From assembly GCA_963724285.1 (NCBI GenBank), contig CAVRUD010000029.1, positions 372,001-436,000 on the forward strand: a stretch of 64,000 nucleotides of DNA, written 5' to 3'. Shown piece by piece: positions 27,063 through 36,485 of the stretch; position 1 is the first letter of the stretch; the number at the start of each line of letters is the position of its first letter. The translations under genes and the position numbers were made by a program. Below the pieces are notes generated by a model. It saw only the letters and a list, made by a program, of their open reading frames with translations. It was not told where the DNA came from and did not search any database. The DNA is from CAVRUD01 sp963724285. GTDB lineage: Bacteria > Chloroflexota > Chloroflexia > Thermomicrobiales > UBA6265.

Positions 27063-27773
27063 GTGGACGCTGTCGTTGCTACCTCGGCCGTTTCCCACCA
27101 AATCAGTGAAAATCTCGACCGCATTCGGGATCGAATCTCCGACGCCGCCGCAAGGGCGAGCCGCAGTCCAGACGATATCACCATCGTTGCGGTCTCCAAG
27201 ACGGTCGACCGAGCGACGATCGACGCCGCGTACGACGCCGGCCTACGCATCTTCGGCGAGAATCGCGTTCAGGACGCTGTTGCCAAGGTGCAACCAGCCT
27301 TACCAGCCGATGCATCAATGCACCTGATCGGTCAACTTCAGTCAAACAAGGTCAAACTAGCTGTCCAACACTTCAGCCTCATTGAATCGGTCGACCGGCC
27401 ATCGCTCGTTGCTGCGTTGGCCTCGTCGTCACGAGCGCGTGAGCAAACCATCCCCATCTTGCTCCAGGTCAACATCGCCGGTGAGGCGCAAAAGGCGGGA
27501 TGCTCTCGTGCTGAGGCCGCGTCGCTCGTTGAGTCGATCCTTGCCGCACCGTATTTGGAGCTCAAGGGACTGATGACGATCGCACCCCTCGTCGATGACC
27601 CCGAAATCGTCCGTCCGGTTTTTCAGGGATTGCGCCAGCTTCGCGAGGAACTCCGCGAACAGTTTCCGGATTTGGACCTGCGCGTGCTCTCAATGGGGAT
27701 GTCGAACGACTTCGAAATCGCCGTGGAAGAAGGCGCGACACACGTCCGGATCGGACGCGCCCTCTTCACTTAG
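27063..27773 (+). CDS. yggS: YggS-family PLP homeostasis protein
   Basis: Binds PLP on a lysine and helps balance vitamin B6 pools. 236 aa. The family pattern is intact: VAVSKTVDRATIDAAYDAG carries the PLP lysine, FGENRVQDAVAK, MHLIGQLQSNKVK, LQVNIAGEAQKAGC and the C-terminal SMGMSNDFEIAVEEGATHVRIG. GTG 27063 has GGAGG at 27054-27058. Follows pgeF by 22 bp. It converges on the UPF0182 gene with a 17-bp gap. Confidence 0.95.
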   Translation: MDAVVATSAVSHQISENLDRIRDRISDAAARASRSPDDITIVAVSKTVDRATIDAAYDAGLRIFGENRVQDAVAKVQPALPADASMHLIGQLQSNKVKLAVQHFSLIESVDRPSLVAALASSSRAREQTIPILLQVNIAGEAQKAGCSRAEAASLVESILAAPYLELKGLMTIAPLVDDPEIVRPVFQGLRQLREELREQFPDLDLRVLSMGMSNDFEIAVEEGATHVRIGRALFT

Positions 27774-27790
27774 GTCAGCGATTCGCTCGA

Positions 27791-30709
27791 TCAGCTCCCT
27801 TCAGGCGCAGGCGTTGCTTGGCTGGATTGAACTGCCTCGTCGGCCATTTGCTCCAGGATCACCTGCAACGTTGCCAGTTCCTCGCCGTAGGCCGCCCAGT
27901 CGCCGCGCTGCTGCGCCGCCTCGGCGCGCTCGAACGCGGCAAGGGCTTGATCGGCCAGGTCACCGGTGACTTCGCTAGATCCCGTTCCGGGCTCCGGTGT
28001 TGCCACTGCGGGTACAGAATCGTCGGAATCTTCTGGCGGCTCCGGCCCGGCGCCGTTGACTTCGGTGCCGGCGACGGTGGGATTCACGACGGCCGCCAAT
28101 GCCTCGTCGAACGTGGGACGCATCTCGACCCGATCGATCGTGGCAACGATCACCCGCTGCAACTCTGGAAAGCCAGCCTCTGATTGTGCAGCCCGCAGAT
28201 ACAGCGGCTGCACGTAGAGATTGCCGCTTTCGAGGGGAATGACGAGCAGATTCCCCCGGATCACTTCTGATCCAGCTTGATTCCAGAGCGTGATCTGGGC
28301 TGCAATCTCCGGATCCTGATCGATCCGGGCCTCCACCTGCCGCGGCCCATCGATCGTGACATCGCGCGGGAAACGATAGACGACCATCCGCGGTCCGCCT
28401 TCTCCGTCCGTCCGGGCGGCCATCCAGGCCGTCATGTTCTGATTGTTCTGCCCAGTTGCGCTACCTCCAGGGGTGAACGGCAACATCAGGGAAAAATCCG
28501 CGGCCTGCTCTTCCGGCAGCGTCAGGGTGACGTAGTAGGGTTCCATCTGGCCGACTTCACCGCCGACCTCCTCCTGCGCGATCGCCCACCGCTCCTCACC
28601 GTCGTAGAAGAGCTTAGGATCGGTCACGTGGTACGCCGCCATGGCCTCGGCCTGGACGATAAAGAGGCGCTCCGGATAGCGGAAGTGCACCGCGACGGAC
28701 GCGGGCGCTTCGGCTACCGGAGTAAAGAGGTCTCCATAGATATCGTCGTAGGCATCAGCGATAGGGTCACTGGTGTTGGTTCGATAAAACGTCACCGTCC
28801 CGTCGTACGCGTCAATCGTCACCTTGACCGAATTGCGGAGGTAGTTGACCCCCTGGACCCGGGTAGCGTTGGGAAACAGATCACTCGACGTATACCCATC
28901 GAGAATCCAGACCAGACGGCCGTCGGCGATGACGAGGTACGGATCCGGGTCATACGAGAAGAACGGCGCGATCATCTCGACCCGCTCAACGATGTCCCGG
29001 TGAAGGACCAACCGTGAATCCTCGTTAATCGACCCGTTCAGGAACACATACCGGTCTCGCAGGTATACCGCCGAGATGAGGCGCGAAACCGAGTTCCCCA
29101 TGCTGATCGAGCCAGCTGCCTCACCGGAGTACTGCTCTACCTCAGCCTCAGCGGATTGGCCGCCGATCAGTCCACTGAACTCCGCCTCGTCCGTGTTGAG
29201 GATCACCCAACCGTCGGTCGATTCGCCGAAATAGATCTCCGGTCGGTCGATGGTGAACGGCCCGGTCCCATCCGGCGGGATACTGCTCACGATGTACTCA
29301 GGCTGCCCCCCCTGCGATACGCCGTTGACCGGGCTGACGACGACGCCGTACCCGTGGGTGTACGTCAGGTGGGTGTTGGTCCAGGTCTGCGCATTCTCCG
29401 GCAGGCCTTCGATATCAAGCTCCCGTGCGGAAAGCAGTACCTGCTGCACCCCCTGGCCAGCCTGGTAGCGATCGACATCCACATCATAGAAAAGGTAGTA
29501 CGGCGCCAAGGCGTTATTGCGCTGGAAGGTTTCCTGGATGACGCGGTAGTCCCACAGGCGGATGTTTTCGATCGTTTCCGGGTTTGCGTCGATATCGGCC
29601 TGTGTTGGAGCGGACGTGCCGGAAAGCTCGCGAGTCGTCACATCGTCGAGCTCATACGCCGCCCGGGTCATCTCGATGTTGTTCGCGATGTACGCCTCTT
29701 CTCGCTGAAATTCGCTTGGATTGACGACCGCTTGTTGCACGATCGCCGGCACCACGACCCCGAGGACCACCGCCAGAATCGCCCAGGCCACGACCGCGGC
29801 GATCAGGAGGCGGATCTGTCGCACGAACCCATTCATCACGAGAAGTCCGGCGATCACAAACGACAGGATCACGAGTATCCAGTTCGACCAGCGTTGCACG
29901 TTGACGTCGGTAAAGCCCGCCCCGAACACGACACCACGCGTGGAGTAGACCAGCTCATAGTTGGCCAGCCAAAAACTTGTACCGAACAAGAGAATCAACC
30001 CGCCGACAAGCGCCAGGACGTGCGTCCGCATGAGTCGCGGAGCGCTCCGAAGGTTCCGCGGGTTGACCCCCAGCCTAATCGTGTACACCGCCGCCACGGC
30101 AATCGCCGTGGCGAACAGGAGCACCGTGAGCGACGATCGCAGGAGCTGGAACACCGGCAACGCGAACATGTAGAAGCCGGCGTCGCGTCCATAGACCGGA
30201 TCGTTGACGCCGACGTCACGCCCAAAGATGAAGAGCAAGACCTCGTTCCAGTGGCGCCAGCCGGATATTCCTCCGATCACGAAGATCGCGGCCGCCACCG
30301 CGAGCAGGAGCGGCCCAAGAATCCGATCGATTGTGCCCGCGGACGGACGACCGGTCTGATCGGCGAGCGCCGTCCGCGATCGGCGCAGCGCCGCGATCGT
30401 GTTAGCCAGGAAAAACGCCGCGGCAAAAATGCCAAACGCGAAAAACATCCCGAACTGCGCGATATACCGAGTGACAAGAACCGAGCGATAGCCGACGCTT
30501 CCGAACCACCACCAATTAACCCAGAACGCTGACGTGCCCACGGTGATGATCGCAATCGCCGCGATGACCCCCGCTGCGATCAGGCTCCGCCGAGTCGATG
30601 GGGAGATCATGGGGCGGGAAGCCTGCCGGCGGCCGCGAGCGGTACCAGCCGCCGAACTCGTCGTGCTGGCGCCCGGACTCGATTTCCGCCGGTTGGGGAA
30701 ATTGAACAT
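27791..30709 (-). CDS. UPF0182 family membrane protein
   Basis: 972 aa, matching PF03699 proteins. A low-complexity polar N-terminus (residues 1-45) precedes about seven membrane helices to residue 320 (WVNWWWFGSVGYRSV is the most recognisable family segment). A large, probably extracytoplasmic domain follows, then a proline/acid-rich tail after about 880. Function of the family is unknown. ATG 30709 has GGAG 8 nt upstream; a start at 30736 lacks one. The gene is single and divergent from the WalJ-like hydrolase. Confidence 0.93.
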   Translation of the reverse strand: MFNFPNRRKSSPGASTTSSAAGTARGRRQASRPMISPSTRRSLIAAGVIAAIAIITVGTSAFWVNWWWFGSVGYRSVLVTRYIAQFGMFFAFGIFAAAFFLANTIAALRRSRTALADQTGRPSAGTIDRILGPLLLAVAAAIFVIGGISGWRHWNEVLLFIFGRDVGVNDPVYGRDAGFYMFALPVFQLLRSSLTVLLFATAIAVAAVYTIRLGVNPRNLRSAPRLMRTHVLALVGGLILLFGTSFWLANYELVYSTRGVVFGAGFTDVNVQRWSNWILVILSFVIAGLLVMNGFVRQIRLLIAAVVAWAILAVVLGVVVPAIVQQAVVNPSEFQREEAYIANNIEMTRAAYELDDVTTRELSGTSAPTQADIDANPETIENIRLWDYRVIQETFQRNNALAPYYLFYDVDVDRYQAGQGVQQVLLSARELDIEGLPENAQTWTNTHLTYTHGYGVVVSPVNGVSQGGQPEYIVSSIPPDGTGPFTIDRPEIYFGESTDGWVILNTDEAEFSGLIGGQSAEAEVEQYSGEAAGSISMGNSVSRLISAVYLRDRYVFLNGSINEDSRLVLHRDIVERVEMIAPFFSYDPDPYLVIADGRLVWILDGYTSSDLFPNATRVQGVNYLRNSVKVTIDAYDGTVTFYRTNTSDPIADAYDDIYGDLFTPVAEAPASVAVHFRYPERLFIVQAEAMAAYHVTDPKLFYDGEERWAIAQEEVGGEVGQMEPYYVTLTLPEEQAADFSLMLPFTPGGSATGQNNQNMTAWMAARTDGEGGPRMVVYRFPRDVTIDGPRQVEARIDQDPEIAAQITLWNQAGSEVIRGNLLVIPLESGNLYVQPLYLRAAQSEAGFPELQRVIVATIDRVEMRPTFDEALAAVVNPTVAGTEVNGAGPEPPEDSDDSVPAVATPEPGTGSSEVTGDLADQALAAFERAEAAQQRGDWAAYGEELATLQVILEQMADEAVQSSQATPAPEGS

Positions 30710-30940
30710 CAAGTACTCCACGTGAACGGAGCCCACATATGACGGAATGGCAAGAGTGGTGCTAGCATTTTTGAAGCAAGTCGACCGGCGTCAGGCGAAC
30801 TCAGTTTCTCGTCAACCTGAGCATCCTAGCACTTGTAGTGTCCTGAGCCTGTCGTCACCGCTGGCTGAGCACGCCCCGCGTTCGTGCATTGCTGCCCCGC
30901 ACCGGACGCCATCCGAACGGTTCATCACAAAGGTCTCTCT

Positions 30941-31768
30941 ATGCCACTTACCGTCCAGAGTCTCGGCAGCGGCAGTTCGGGCAACGCCCTCCTCCTCGAC
31001 GATGGGAAGTCGTGTGTCCTGGTCGATTGCGGGATCGGTCCCCGGCAACTTGCCAAGGCACTGGCCGCGGCAAACAGGACGCCGAACGACATTGAAGCGG
31101 TTCTCATCACGCACGAGCACATCGATCATGTTCGTGGCCTGAAGGCCCTTGCCCGGACGGACAGCCGTCTCGTTGCCTCGGAAGGAACCGCGACTGCCGC
31201 GACGCTGCCCGCGGCGTCCTGGGAAGAGATCCGGCTTGGGGCGGCACTCCGGGTGGGCCACATGACGGTCACTGCCCTGTCAGTCTCACACGACGCTAAG
31301 GAGCCATGCGGCTACCACATCGCCAGCGATGGCGGTGGCAAGGTCGTGGTCATCACCGATATCGGTTGCCGAGACGATGCCTTGATCGATCCGTTGTCGG
31401 ATGCTGACCTCATCGTTCTCGAGGCGAACCACGATCTGCAGATGCTGCGGAACGGTCCCTACCCGCACTACCTGAAACGGAGAGTCCTCTCGTCCTCAGG
31501 TCACCTTTCCAATAGTGACTGCGGTTCACTCCTTGCTGCCAGCCTTCAGCGTGTACCGGCGCCCGGTGAGGTCTGGTTAGCGCATCTCTCGCAGACAAAC
31601 AACAGGCCTCAGTTGGCGGTGGCGACGGTGCGGCAATCCCTCGCCAGCGCCGGTGTGGCGACGACGGTCCTTGCCCTACCCCGGCAAACCGTCGGACCTA
31701 TCTGGTCAACCCTGAATCCAACTCCAGGACACTCGGCATCGATCCAGATGCAAATGCCCGGCTTCTAG
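30941..31768 (+). CDS. Metallo-beta-lactamase-fold hydrolase, WalJ/YycJ-like
   Basis: 275 aa. The zinc motif HEHIDH at about residues 63-68 with ITH before it, plus SGHLSNSDC near the C-terminus, fit the YycJ/WalJ exonuclease-like branch, which is tied to cell-wall or replication control in Firmicutes. SLGSGSSGNALLL is the typical N-terminal strand. ATG 30941 has AAAGG 7 nt upstream. There is no walKR pair nearby, so the link to that pathway is not shown here. Confidence 0.88.
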   Translation: MPLTVQSLGSGSSGNALLLDDGKSCVLVDCGIGPRQLAKALAAANRTPNDIEAVLITHEHIDHVRGLKALARTDSRLVASEGTATAATLPAASWEEIRLGAALRVGHMTVTALSVSHDAKEPCGYHIASDGGGKVVVITDIGCRDDALIDPLSDADLIVLEANHDLQMLRNGPYPHYLKRRVLSSSGHLSNSDCGSLLAASLQRVPAPGEVWLAHLSQTNNRPQLAVATVRQSLASAGVATTVLALPRQTVGPIWSTLNPTPGHSASIQMQMPGF

Positions 31769-31946
31769 GAGTCGACCCCAATGACGCGTACCAAATGGCA
31801 TAGATGCCCGGTCCATAAACGGCCGCGGCACGTCTCCCCTCGTACAATGTTTCCCTGGTTGGCGTCCGCGGCGCTTACTTTGATAGCCATAGGGTTCAGG
31901 CATTGATTGCCAGAGTTTGTGAAAGGGTCTGGAGCTGGACGCCCTG

Positions 31947-32303
31947 TTGACGATGCACGACCGGCTCGCGACGACGATGATGCTCTTCATGGCCGTGCTT
32001 GGCATCTGGGGCGTGTTGTCGTACGTCCGTGGTGGGACGTTGAGCGGCAACATTGCTGGCACCTTTCTGATAGGTCAAGGACTTGTAGCGTTACAGGTAT
32101 TGGCGGGTGCTGCCCTCTATATCGGCGGTCATCGGCCGGCGAATTCGATCCATATTTTGTACGGTGTCACCGCGATCCTGGTGTTGCCATTTGCCTGGAG
32201 TTATTTACGAGATCGTAACCAACGGCAGGCGCTGATGATTTACAGTCTTCTTGCCCTCTTTATCGTTGGTTTGGCCATCCGCGGAATGTCTACCGGCAAC
32301 TGA
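31947..32303 (+). CDS. Small four-helix membrane protein, unknown
   Basis: 118 aa with four hydrophobic segments (about residues 9-25, 38-60, 68-84 and 94-112). Conserved-looking features are RGGTLSGN between helices 1 and 2 and HRPANSIHILYG before helix 3; the histidines could bind a cofactor, but that is speculation. TTG 31947 is 12 nt from GGAG; ATG 31953 is the alternative. No family recognised. Confidence 0.65.
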   Translation: MTMHDRLATTMMLFMAVLGIWGVLSYVRGGTLSGNIAGTFLIGQGLVALQVLAGAALYIGGHRPANSIHILYGVTAILVLPFAWSYLRDRNQRQALMIYSLLALFIVGLAIRGMSTGN

Positions 32304-32454
32304 GGTGTTTGTACATGCTGGCACGATGCCTGCGTTCTGAACATCGCGGACAATCGCGTCGTTATCCGACAACGCCAATTGGGCTAGGGTTCCACAGGGT
32401 ACGAACACAATCTAGCCTCTTGGCTCTACCAGATTGCTACGGTTCCGCTGATTA

Positions 32455-32483
32455 TTGACAGTCGTTCGGTCTGAGCGTACACT
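32455..32483 (+). promoter_or_regulatory. Consensus sigma-A promoter of the HTH gene
   Basis: TTGACA (32455-32460), 17-bp spacer, TACACT (32478-32483). The start would be near 32490, with a leader of about 75 nt. One of the two best promoters in the window. Confidence 0.78.
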
Positions 32484-32565
32484 TTGCCCGTACAGTCGTA
32501 AACTTCGCCGGTATTCAGCGCGCGGTGTTTAGCCGTAGGCAATCAGGGTGAGAAGGGAGTCAACC

Positions 32566-33111
32566 ATGGTCGCCGAACGGCAGGACTTGCACAATGACTA
32601 CCAGCATGTCATCGATCACTCCTTGCAGCTGGTCTACAGCCATCAGCATCGGCTGACTTCGCAGCTGTACCCCGAAGCAATACAGCCTCTGACGCTCGAT
32701 CAGCTTCGAAGCGGTCCACTTGGGCAGGACCTTTGGCGGCTCGGTCGACTGGCGCGCGGGCTGTCCAGAGAGTCGAAAGATAGCGTTCTGGAAGCCATCG
32801 AGTCGGTTCTACAGTTGCTGTTTTGGCCGGCTGCCGCCGACGATTACACGGTCCCTCGGTCTTTCTGGGATACCGATCTCGGACGCATGCTCGCCCTGGC
32901 AAAATATCGGGCGTTCGAGCCGGCCGAACTCGTCAGCATTGGCAACGCGGCGCAACAGCTTGGGGTTACTCGGCCGACCATTTACCGCTGGATGGATGAC
33001 CGTACGCTCAACTACGTCCGCGATGACATGAGTGGACGCACGTTTGTCGTACGCCGCGACATCGATATGTTGAAGCAAGTCGCCGCCGAACTCGGTCGGG
33101 CGGCCAGCTAA
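32566..33111 (+). CDS. Excisionase/MerR-type helix-turn-helix protein
   Basis: 181 aa. The C-terminal third reads as a helix-turn-helix plus wing, VSIGNAAQQLGVTRPTIYRWMDD then RDIDML, as in the HTH_17/excisionase DNA-binding family. Residues 1-125 are mostly helical with no recognised domain. ATG 32566 has AAGGGAG 6 nt upstream. It has its own strong promoter and an apparent terminator inside the convergent alr gene, so it is a one-gene unit. No integrase or phage gene is near; a host transcription regulator is likelier than an excisionase. Confidence 0.82.
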   Translation: MVAERQDLHNDYQHVIDHSLQLVYSHQHRLTSQLYPEAIQPLTLDQLRSGPLGQDLWRLGRLARGLSRESKDSVLEAIESVLQLLFWPAAADDYTVPRSFWDTDLGRMLALAKYRAFEPAELVSIGNAAQQLGVTRPTIYRWMDDRTLNYVRDDMSGRTFVVRRDIDMLKQVAAELGRAAS

Positions 33112-33136
33112 CTATTCAAACGACGCAGATCCAGGT

Positions 33137-34375
33137 TTACGATTGATCCAAAGGGCTGACGGCTTGGAGGTCTTGAAGGGCCACCACCTGTTGGCCCTTT
33201 ATGTATATGCGAGGGAGGCGGCGCGATAGGCCGGTCACGACCTCATAATCGATCGTCCCCAATTGCCGGGCAATCGCGGCGACAGAGTTCGGATCACCAG
33301 GGACGTTCGATATCACATCGATAACGTCGCCCACATGGGGATGCGTGGCCTCCGGCAAGTTGATAACCGTCTGGTCCATGCAGATCCGCCCGCGGACCAG
33401 TGCCTCGACGCCATTGAGGGTCATGACCCCGCGGCTAGACAGACCTCTTCGGTAGCCGTCGGCATAGCCGATTGGGACCAAACCAATGATTTCCTCACGC
33501 TGGGCGACGTACGTGCGGCCGTAACTGACGCTCTCGCCTGGGGCGAGGGTCGTCACTCTGGCAAGCCGTGATCGCAGGCGCAGCGCTGGCGCCAGCCCTT
33601 CGGGCAAAACCATGTCCGGCGACGGCGAGAGCCCGTACAGCCCGATCCCGATCCGAACCATGTCGCGATCGAACGACCGCCAACGGAGCGTGGCGGCGCT
33701 GTTGCTGAGATGAACCACCCCGACGGAGAAGCCTCTTGTCTTCACGTCGCGGAGTGCCGCGTCAAAGCGCGTTGCTTGGTCATGGCAGAATCGGTCCGTC
33801 GCGCCATCGGCATCGGCGAAGTGGGAATACGTACCCACCACCTGCAACTTAGGGCAACTGGAGATGCGCTCGAAGATCGGGACAACCATCTCAGGCAATG
33901 CACCAAACCTGCGCATGCCCGTATCCATCTTGACCTGGACCCGCACAGGTTCACCCGGTGCATGATCACGGGCGGCTTTCGCGACCGCGCCAACGAAATC
34001 CGGATCGGAGATCGTCAGTGTGAGGCGGTGGGAAATCGCCACTGAAAGCTCCGATGGCTCGATCGGGCCAAGTACCAGAATCGGCGTCGAGATCTTTGCC
34101 TTGCGGAGCACCACGCCTTCGTCCACCGTGGCCACTGCGAGCTGCGTCGCGCCGCCTTCCACGGCTGCGTTTGACACCATCACCGCGCCGTGCCCGTAGC
34201 CATCCGCCTTGACCACAGCCATGACATCGGTACCCGGCGTGACCAGCCGCCGGAAGTACGCAATATTGGACGAGATTTGGTTGAGATCTACGATGATCCG
34301 TGACGGCCGCCCGGCCACCTGCCAGTGCAGAGCGTCTCGGTCCACCGCCGGGTCGATCGGCGTGGTCACGGTCAA
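33137..34375 (-). CDS. alr: Alanine racemase
   Basis: PLP enzyme making D-alanine for peptidoglycan. 412 aa. The PLP lysine is Lys56 in VVKADGYGHG. The second active-site region is PIGYADGYRRGLS; MVRIGIGLYGL and GRICMDQT are also typical. The TTG at 34375 overlaps the CBS gene's TGA (TTGA) and has GGAAG 6-7 nt upstream; GTG 34369 is an alternative. Last gene of tatA-tgt-acpS-nnrD-CBS-alr. Confidence 0.96.
   Translation of the reverse strand: MTVTTPIDPAVDRDALHWQVAGRPSRIIVDLNQISSNIAYFRRLVTPGTDVMAVVKADGYGHGAVMVSNAAVEGGATQLAVATVDEGVVLRKAKISTPILVLGPIEPSELSVAISHRLTLTISDPDFVGAVAKAARDHAPGEPVRVQVKMDTGMRRFGALPEMVVPIFERISSCPKLQVVGTYSHFADADGATDRFCHDQATRFDAALRDVKTRGFSVGVVHLSNSAATLRWRSFDRDMVRIGIGLYGLSPSPDMVLPEGLAPALRLRSRLARVTTLAPGESVSYGRTYVAQREEIIGLVPIGYADGYRRGLSSRGVMTLNGVEALVRGRICMDQTVINLPEATHPHVGDVIDVISNVPGDPNSVAAIARQLGTIDYEVVTGLSRRLPRIYIKGQQVVALQDLQAVSPLDQS
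33176..33200 (+). terminator. Terminator for the HTH gene, inside the 3' end of alr
   Basis: AAGGGCCA and TGGCCCTT form an 8-bp stem around an 8-nt loop, followed by a short T-run (TTT, then ATG). It is 65 bp beyond the HTH stop and overlaps the last codons of alr on the other strand. Confidence 0.55.
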
Positions 34376-34893
34376 GAAGCGCTTCCGTCGTTCTCGAGAA
34401 TGGCGATCACTTTGACGATGTCGGCCCGGGAGACGAGGCCCACCAGACGATTGGAATCGTCGACAACTGGAACCGGATTGACGCCATACTGGTGCATCAA
34501 CGTCGCGATCTCGCCGAGAGTTGCGCGGGAGCGAATGCTATACACCGGGTGGGACATCAATTCGCCCGCCGTCATCGCCAGCGCCCGGCGCACCTCTTCG
34601 TCGTAATCCCAACCGGCGTCGGTGGTGAATACGGCGTCCAACACTGATGTCATTTCGGGCGGCGTGAAGTCGGACTGGCGGGTGACAAGATCACTCTCGG
34701 TAATGATCCCCGCTATCACGCCATTATCCAGGACAACCAAACCAGGTACGCCAGCTTCGACCATCAGCCGCGCGACCTTTCCCACAGAATCACCCTTGGC
34801 GAGCGTTGGTACGCCTGTCTGCATCACGTCCGCGACAGTGGGCTCGCTCCGGACAGGCGTGCCGCTCGTGCCGGTGTTCTCATGATCGGCCAT
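34372..34893 (-). CDS. CBS-domain pair protein
   Basis: 173 aa, two CBS motifs back to back: residues 19-75 (VADVMQTGVPTL, GVIAGIITESDLV) and 110-168 (AGELMSHPVYSI, NRLVGLVSRADIV). Such stand-alone pairs bind adenine nucleotides and regulate a partner; the partner here is unknown. ATG 34893 shares one base with the nnrD stop, and its own stop overlaps alr, so it is translated as part of the operon. Confidence 0.92.
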   Translation of the reverse strand: MADHENTGTSGTPVRSEPTVADVMQTGVPTLAKGDSVGKVARLMVEAGVPGLVVLDNGVIAGIITESDLVTRQSDFTPPEMTSVLDAVFTTDAGWDYDEEVRRALAMTAGELMSHPVYSIRSRATLGEIATLMHQYGVNPVPVVDDSNRLVGLVSRADIVKVIAILENDGSAS

Positions 34894-35909
34894 CAGGACT
34901 GAACCTTTCCGATGCGCTCGAGTTCGGCCAATTCGGCCGCAATCGCAAGCGGCAGATCGCTCGCCACCAGGCCAAGCACGCCGGTCCGCTCTTCGACGTT
35001 ACGGGCAGCGGCGCAACCCACATAAATCGCCAGGGCGGCGGCATCCAGAGGCGCAAGCCCTTGCGCCAGGAACGCACCGATGGTTCCGGCCAGGACATCG
35101 CCCGAGCCTCCGGTGGCCAGAGACAGCGGAGCATCCGCCGCGATCACCGACTTAGCTCCGTCACTCGCCACCGTGTAGCCGTACTTGAGGACCACAGTCT
35201 GCCCCCATTCGGCCGCATAACTGCGGGCAAGGGACAACGGATCCTCGGTGATCTCGTCGGCGGCTTTTCCAGTCAATCGGGAAAACTCGCCGACATGCGG
35301 GGTCAGGACGCACTTGCCCTTAGGCAATCGGCTGGACCAATCGTCTTGCTTGGCAAGCCAGTTCAAACCGTCTGCGTCGATCACGATCGGTTTCTCGGAG
35401 GCCGCCAGAAGGCCGACGGAATGTTCGTTGGCCGACGCAGCTGCCACACTGCCGAATCCGATCAAGCTCATTGCGGACGGCGCGCCAAACAGGGCCGCCA
35501 TCAGACCATCGCTCGATTCATCCTGGCCCAATCCCGGCCCAATAACGATGGCCGTTGCCTGTTCGAGTTTGGTCCCAATCTCTTCCGCCGCTCGGCGAGC
35601 ACCGTGCGACGATTCCGTTTCCGCCAGAGGAATGAACGAGGCCTCGGGCACCGCCGTGGCGATGCTCCCCACCAGACCTCGTGGAACAGCAAGGCTGACG
35701 ATGCCGGCCCCCGCGCGCTGGGCGGCCATCGCGGACAGCATCGGCGCCCCCAGGTAACCTGGTGCGCCTCCGACGATCACGACGCCCCCTACTCCCCACT
35801 TATGCGCGCCAAAATGCCGCCTGGGGACCAGCGTGCTCGCAAACTGCTCATCGACGATGATGTCCCCCCGCGCCGGCGTAGGCTGGACCCCGACTTGGTT
35901 ATTCGCCAC
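34893..35909 (-). CDS. nnrD: ADP-dependent NAD(P)H-hydrate dehydratase
   Basis: Repairs hydrated NAD(P)H using ADP. 338 aa, ribokinase-like fold. The signature ATGGSGDVLAG, the substrate segment VIDADGLNWL and TPHVGEFSRL are all present. There is no NnrE epimerase domain, so it is the single-function form. GTG 35909 has GGAG 8 nt upstream and overlaps the acpS stop by 11 nt. NnrD next to AcpS and Alr is a common bacterial arrangement. Confidence 0.94.
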   Translation of the reverse strand: MANNQVGVQPTPARGDIIVDEQFASTLVPRRHFGAHKWGVGGVVIVGGAPGYLGAPMLSAMAAQRAGAGIVSLAVPRGLVGSIATAVPEASFIPLAETESSHGARRAAEEIGTKLEQATAIVIGPGLGQDESSDGLMAALFGAPSAMSLIGFGSVAAASANEHSVGLLAASEKPIVIDADGLNWLAKQDDWSSRLPKGKCVLTPHVGEFSRLTGKAADEITEDPLSLARSYAAEWGQTVVLKYGYTVASDGAKSVIAADAPLSLATGGSGDVLAGTIGAFLAQGLAPLDAAALAIYVGCAAARNVEERTGVLGLVASDLPLAIAAELAELERIGKVQS

Positions 35910-36423
35910 GATCTCGCTCCTCGAAAAGTTCGGAATGTTGATCAACTGAAGACCGCACCGGTTCGCCGCGGAGAGCAACGACGAATGCCATGGCATCGGT
36001 GCGGGAATGCGTCAATGAGATGTCAAAATGCGTCAGCCCAAGAAGCGCGGCTCGCTTCGCGGCATCCCCATGCAGCACCAGGATCGGTTTTCCACGTCGA
36101 TTGGCGAGGACTTCCATCTCGCGCCAGGTCAGGCCGCGGATCCCCGTCCCCAGGGCCTTAGAGGTTGCCTCCTTGGCGGCGAATCTGGCCGCCAGTTCGG
36201 GTACTCGACCTTCGTAGCGCTCCCGCTCCCGGGGCGTGTAGATACGCCGCAAGAAACGGTCGCCGTGTTGATCGATCATTTTGGCGATCCGGTCAATCTC
36301 GATAACATCCACGCCAACCGTGATCGCACCTGAACGTTCGGGGTCAAAGGTTGGAGCATACCAACCGTCCTGACCGGCTTCCGAACTTAGTTCGCGCCCC
36401 TCGCTCCCGTCGGGACCACCCAC
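35899..36423 (-). CDS. acpS: Holo-[acyl-carrier-protein] synthase with N-terminal extension
   Basis: Transfers 4'-phosphopantetheine from CoA to ACP. The catalytic domain runs from TVGVDVIEIDRI to FDISLTHSRTDAMAFVVAL, with ARFAAKEATSKALGTG holding the metal/CoA Glu-Lys. The family is normally about 120 aa, but a perfect AGGAGG at 36430-36435 lies 6 nt before GTG 36423, giving 174 aa with about 35 extra polar residues at the N-terminus. No better start is seen near the usual position. Confidence 0.92.
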   Translation of the reverse strand: MGGPDGSEGRELSSEAGQDGWYAPTFDPERSGAITVGVDVIEIDRIAKMIDQHGDRFLRRIYTPRERERYEGRVPELAARFAAKEATSKALGTGIRGLTWREMEVLANRRGKPILVLHGDAAKRAALLGLTHFDISLTHSRTDAMAFVVALRGEPVRSSVDQHSELFEERDRGE

Positions 36424-36485
36424 AAACACCTCCTAAAACTAACTGGGATATGTCGTTTGTCGGCGAGGCGCCCCATCCTCCCACG

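Noticed and set aside
29156..30532. 458-codon plus-strand frame
   Set aside because: Antisense to the UPF0182 gene; composition is Arg/His/Asp-rich with no domain.
32566..33111. Prophage or integrated element around the excisionase-like gene
   Set aside because: No integrase, att-like repeat or phage gene nearby; flanks are ordinary core genes.
34806..36161. 451-codon plus-strand frame
   Set aside because: Runs antisense through nnrD and acpS; a shadow of their codon bias.
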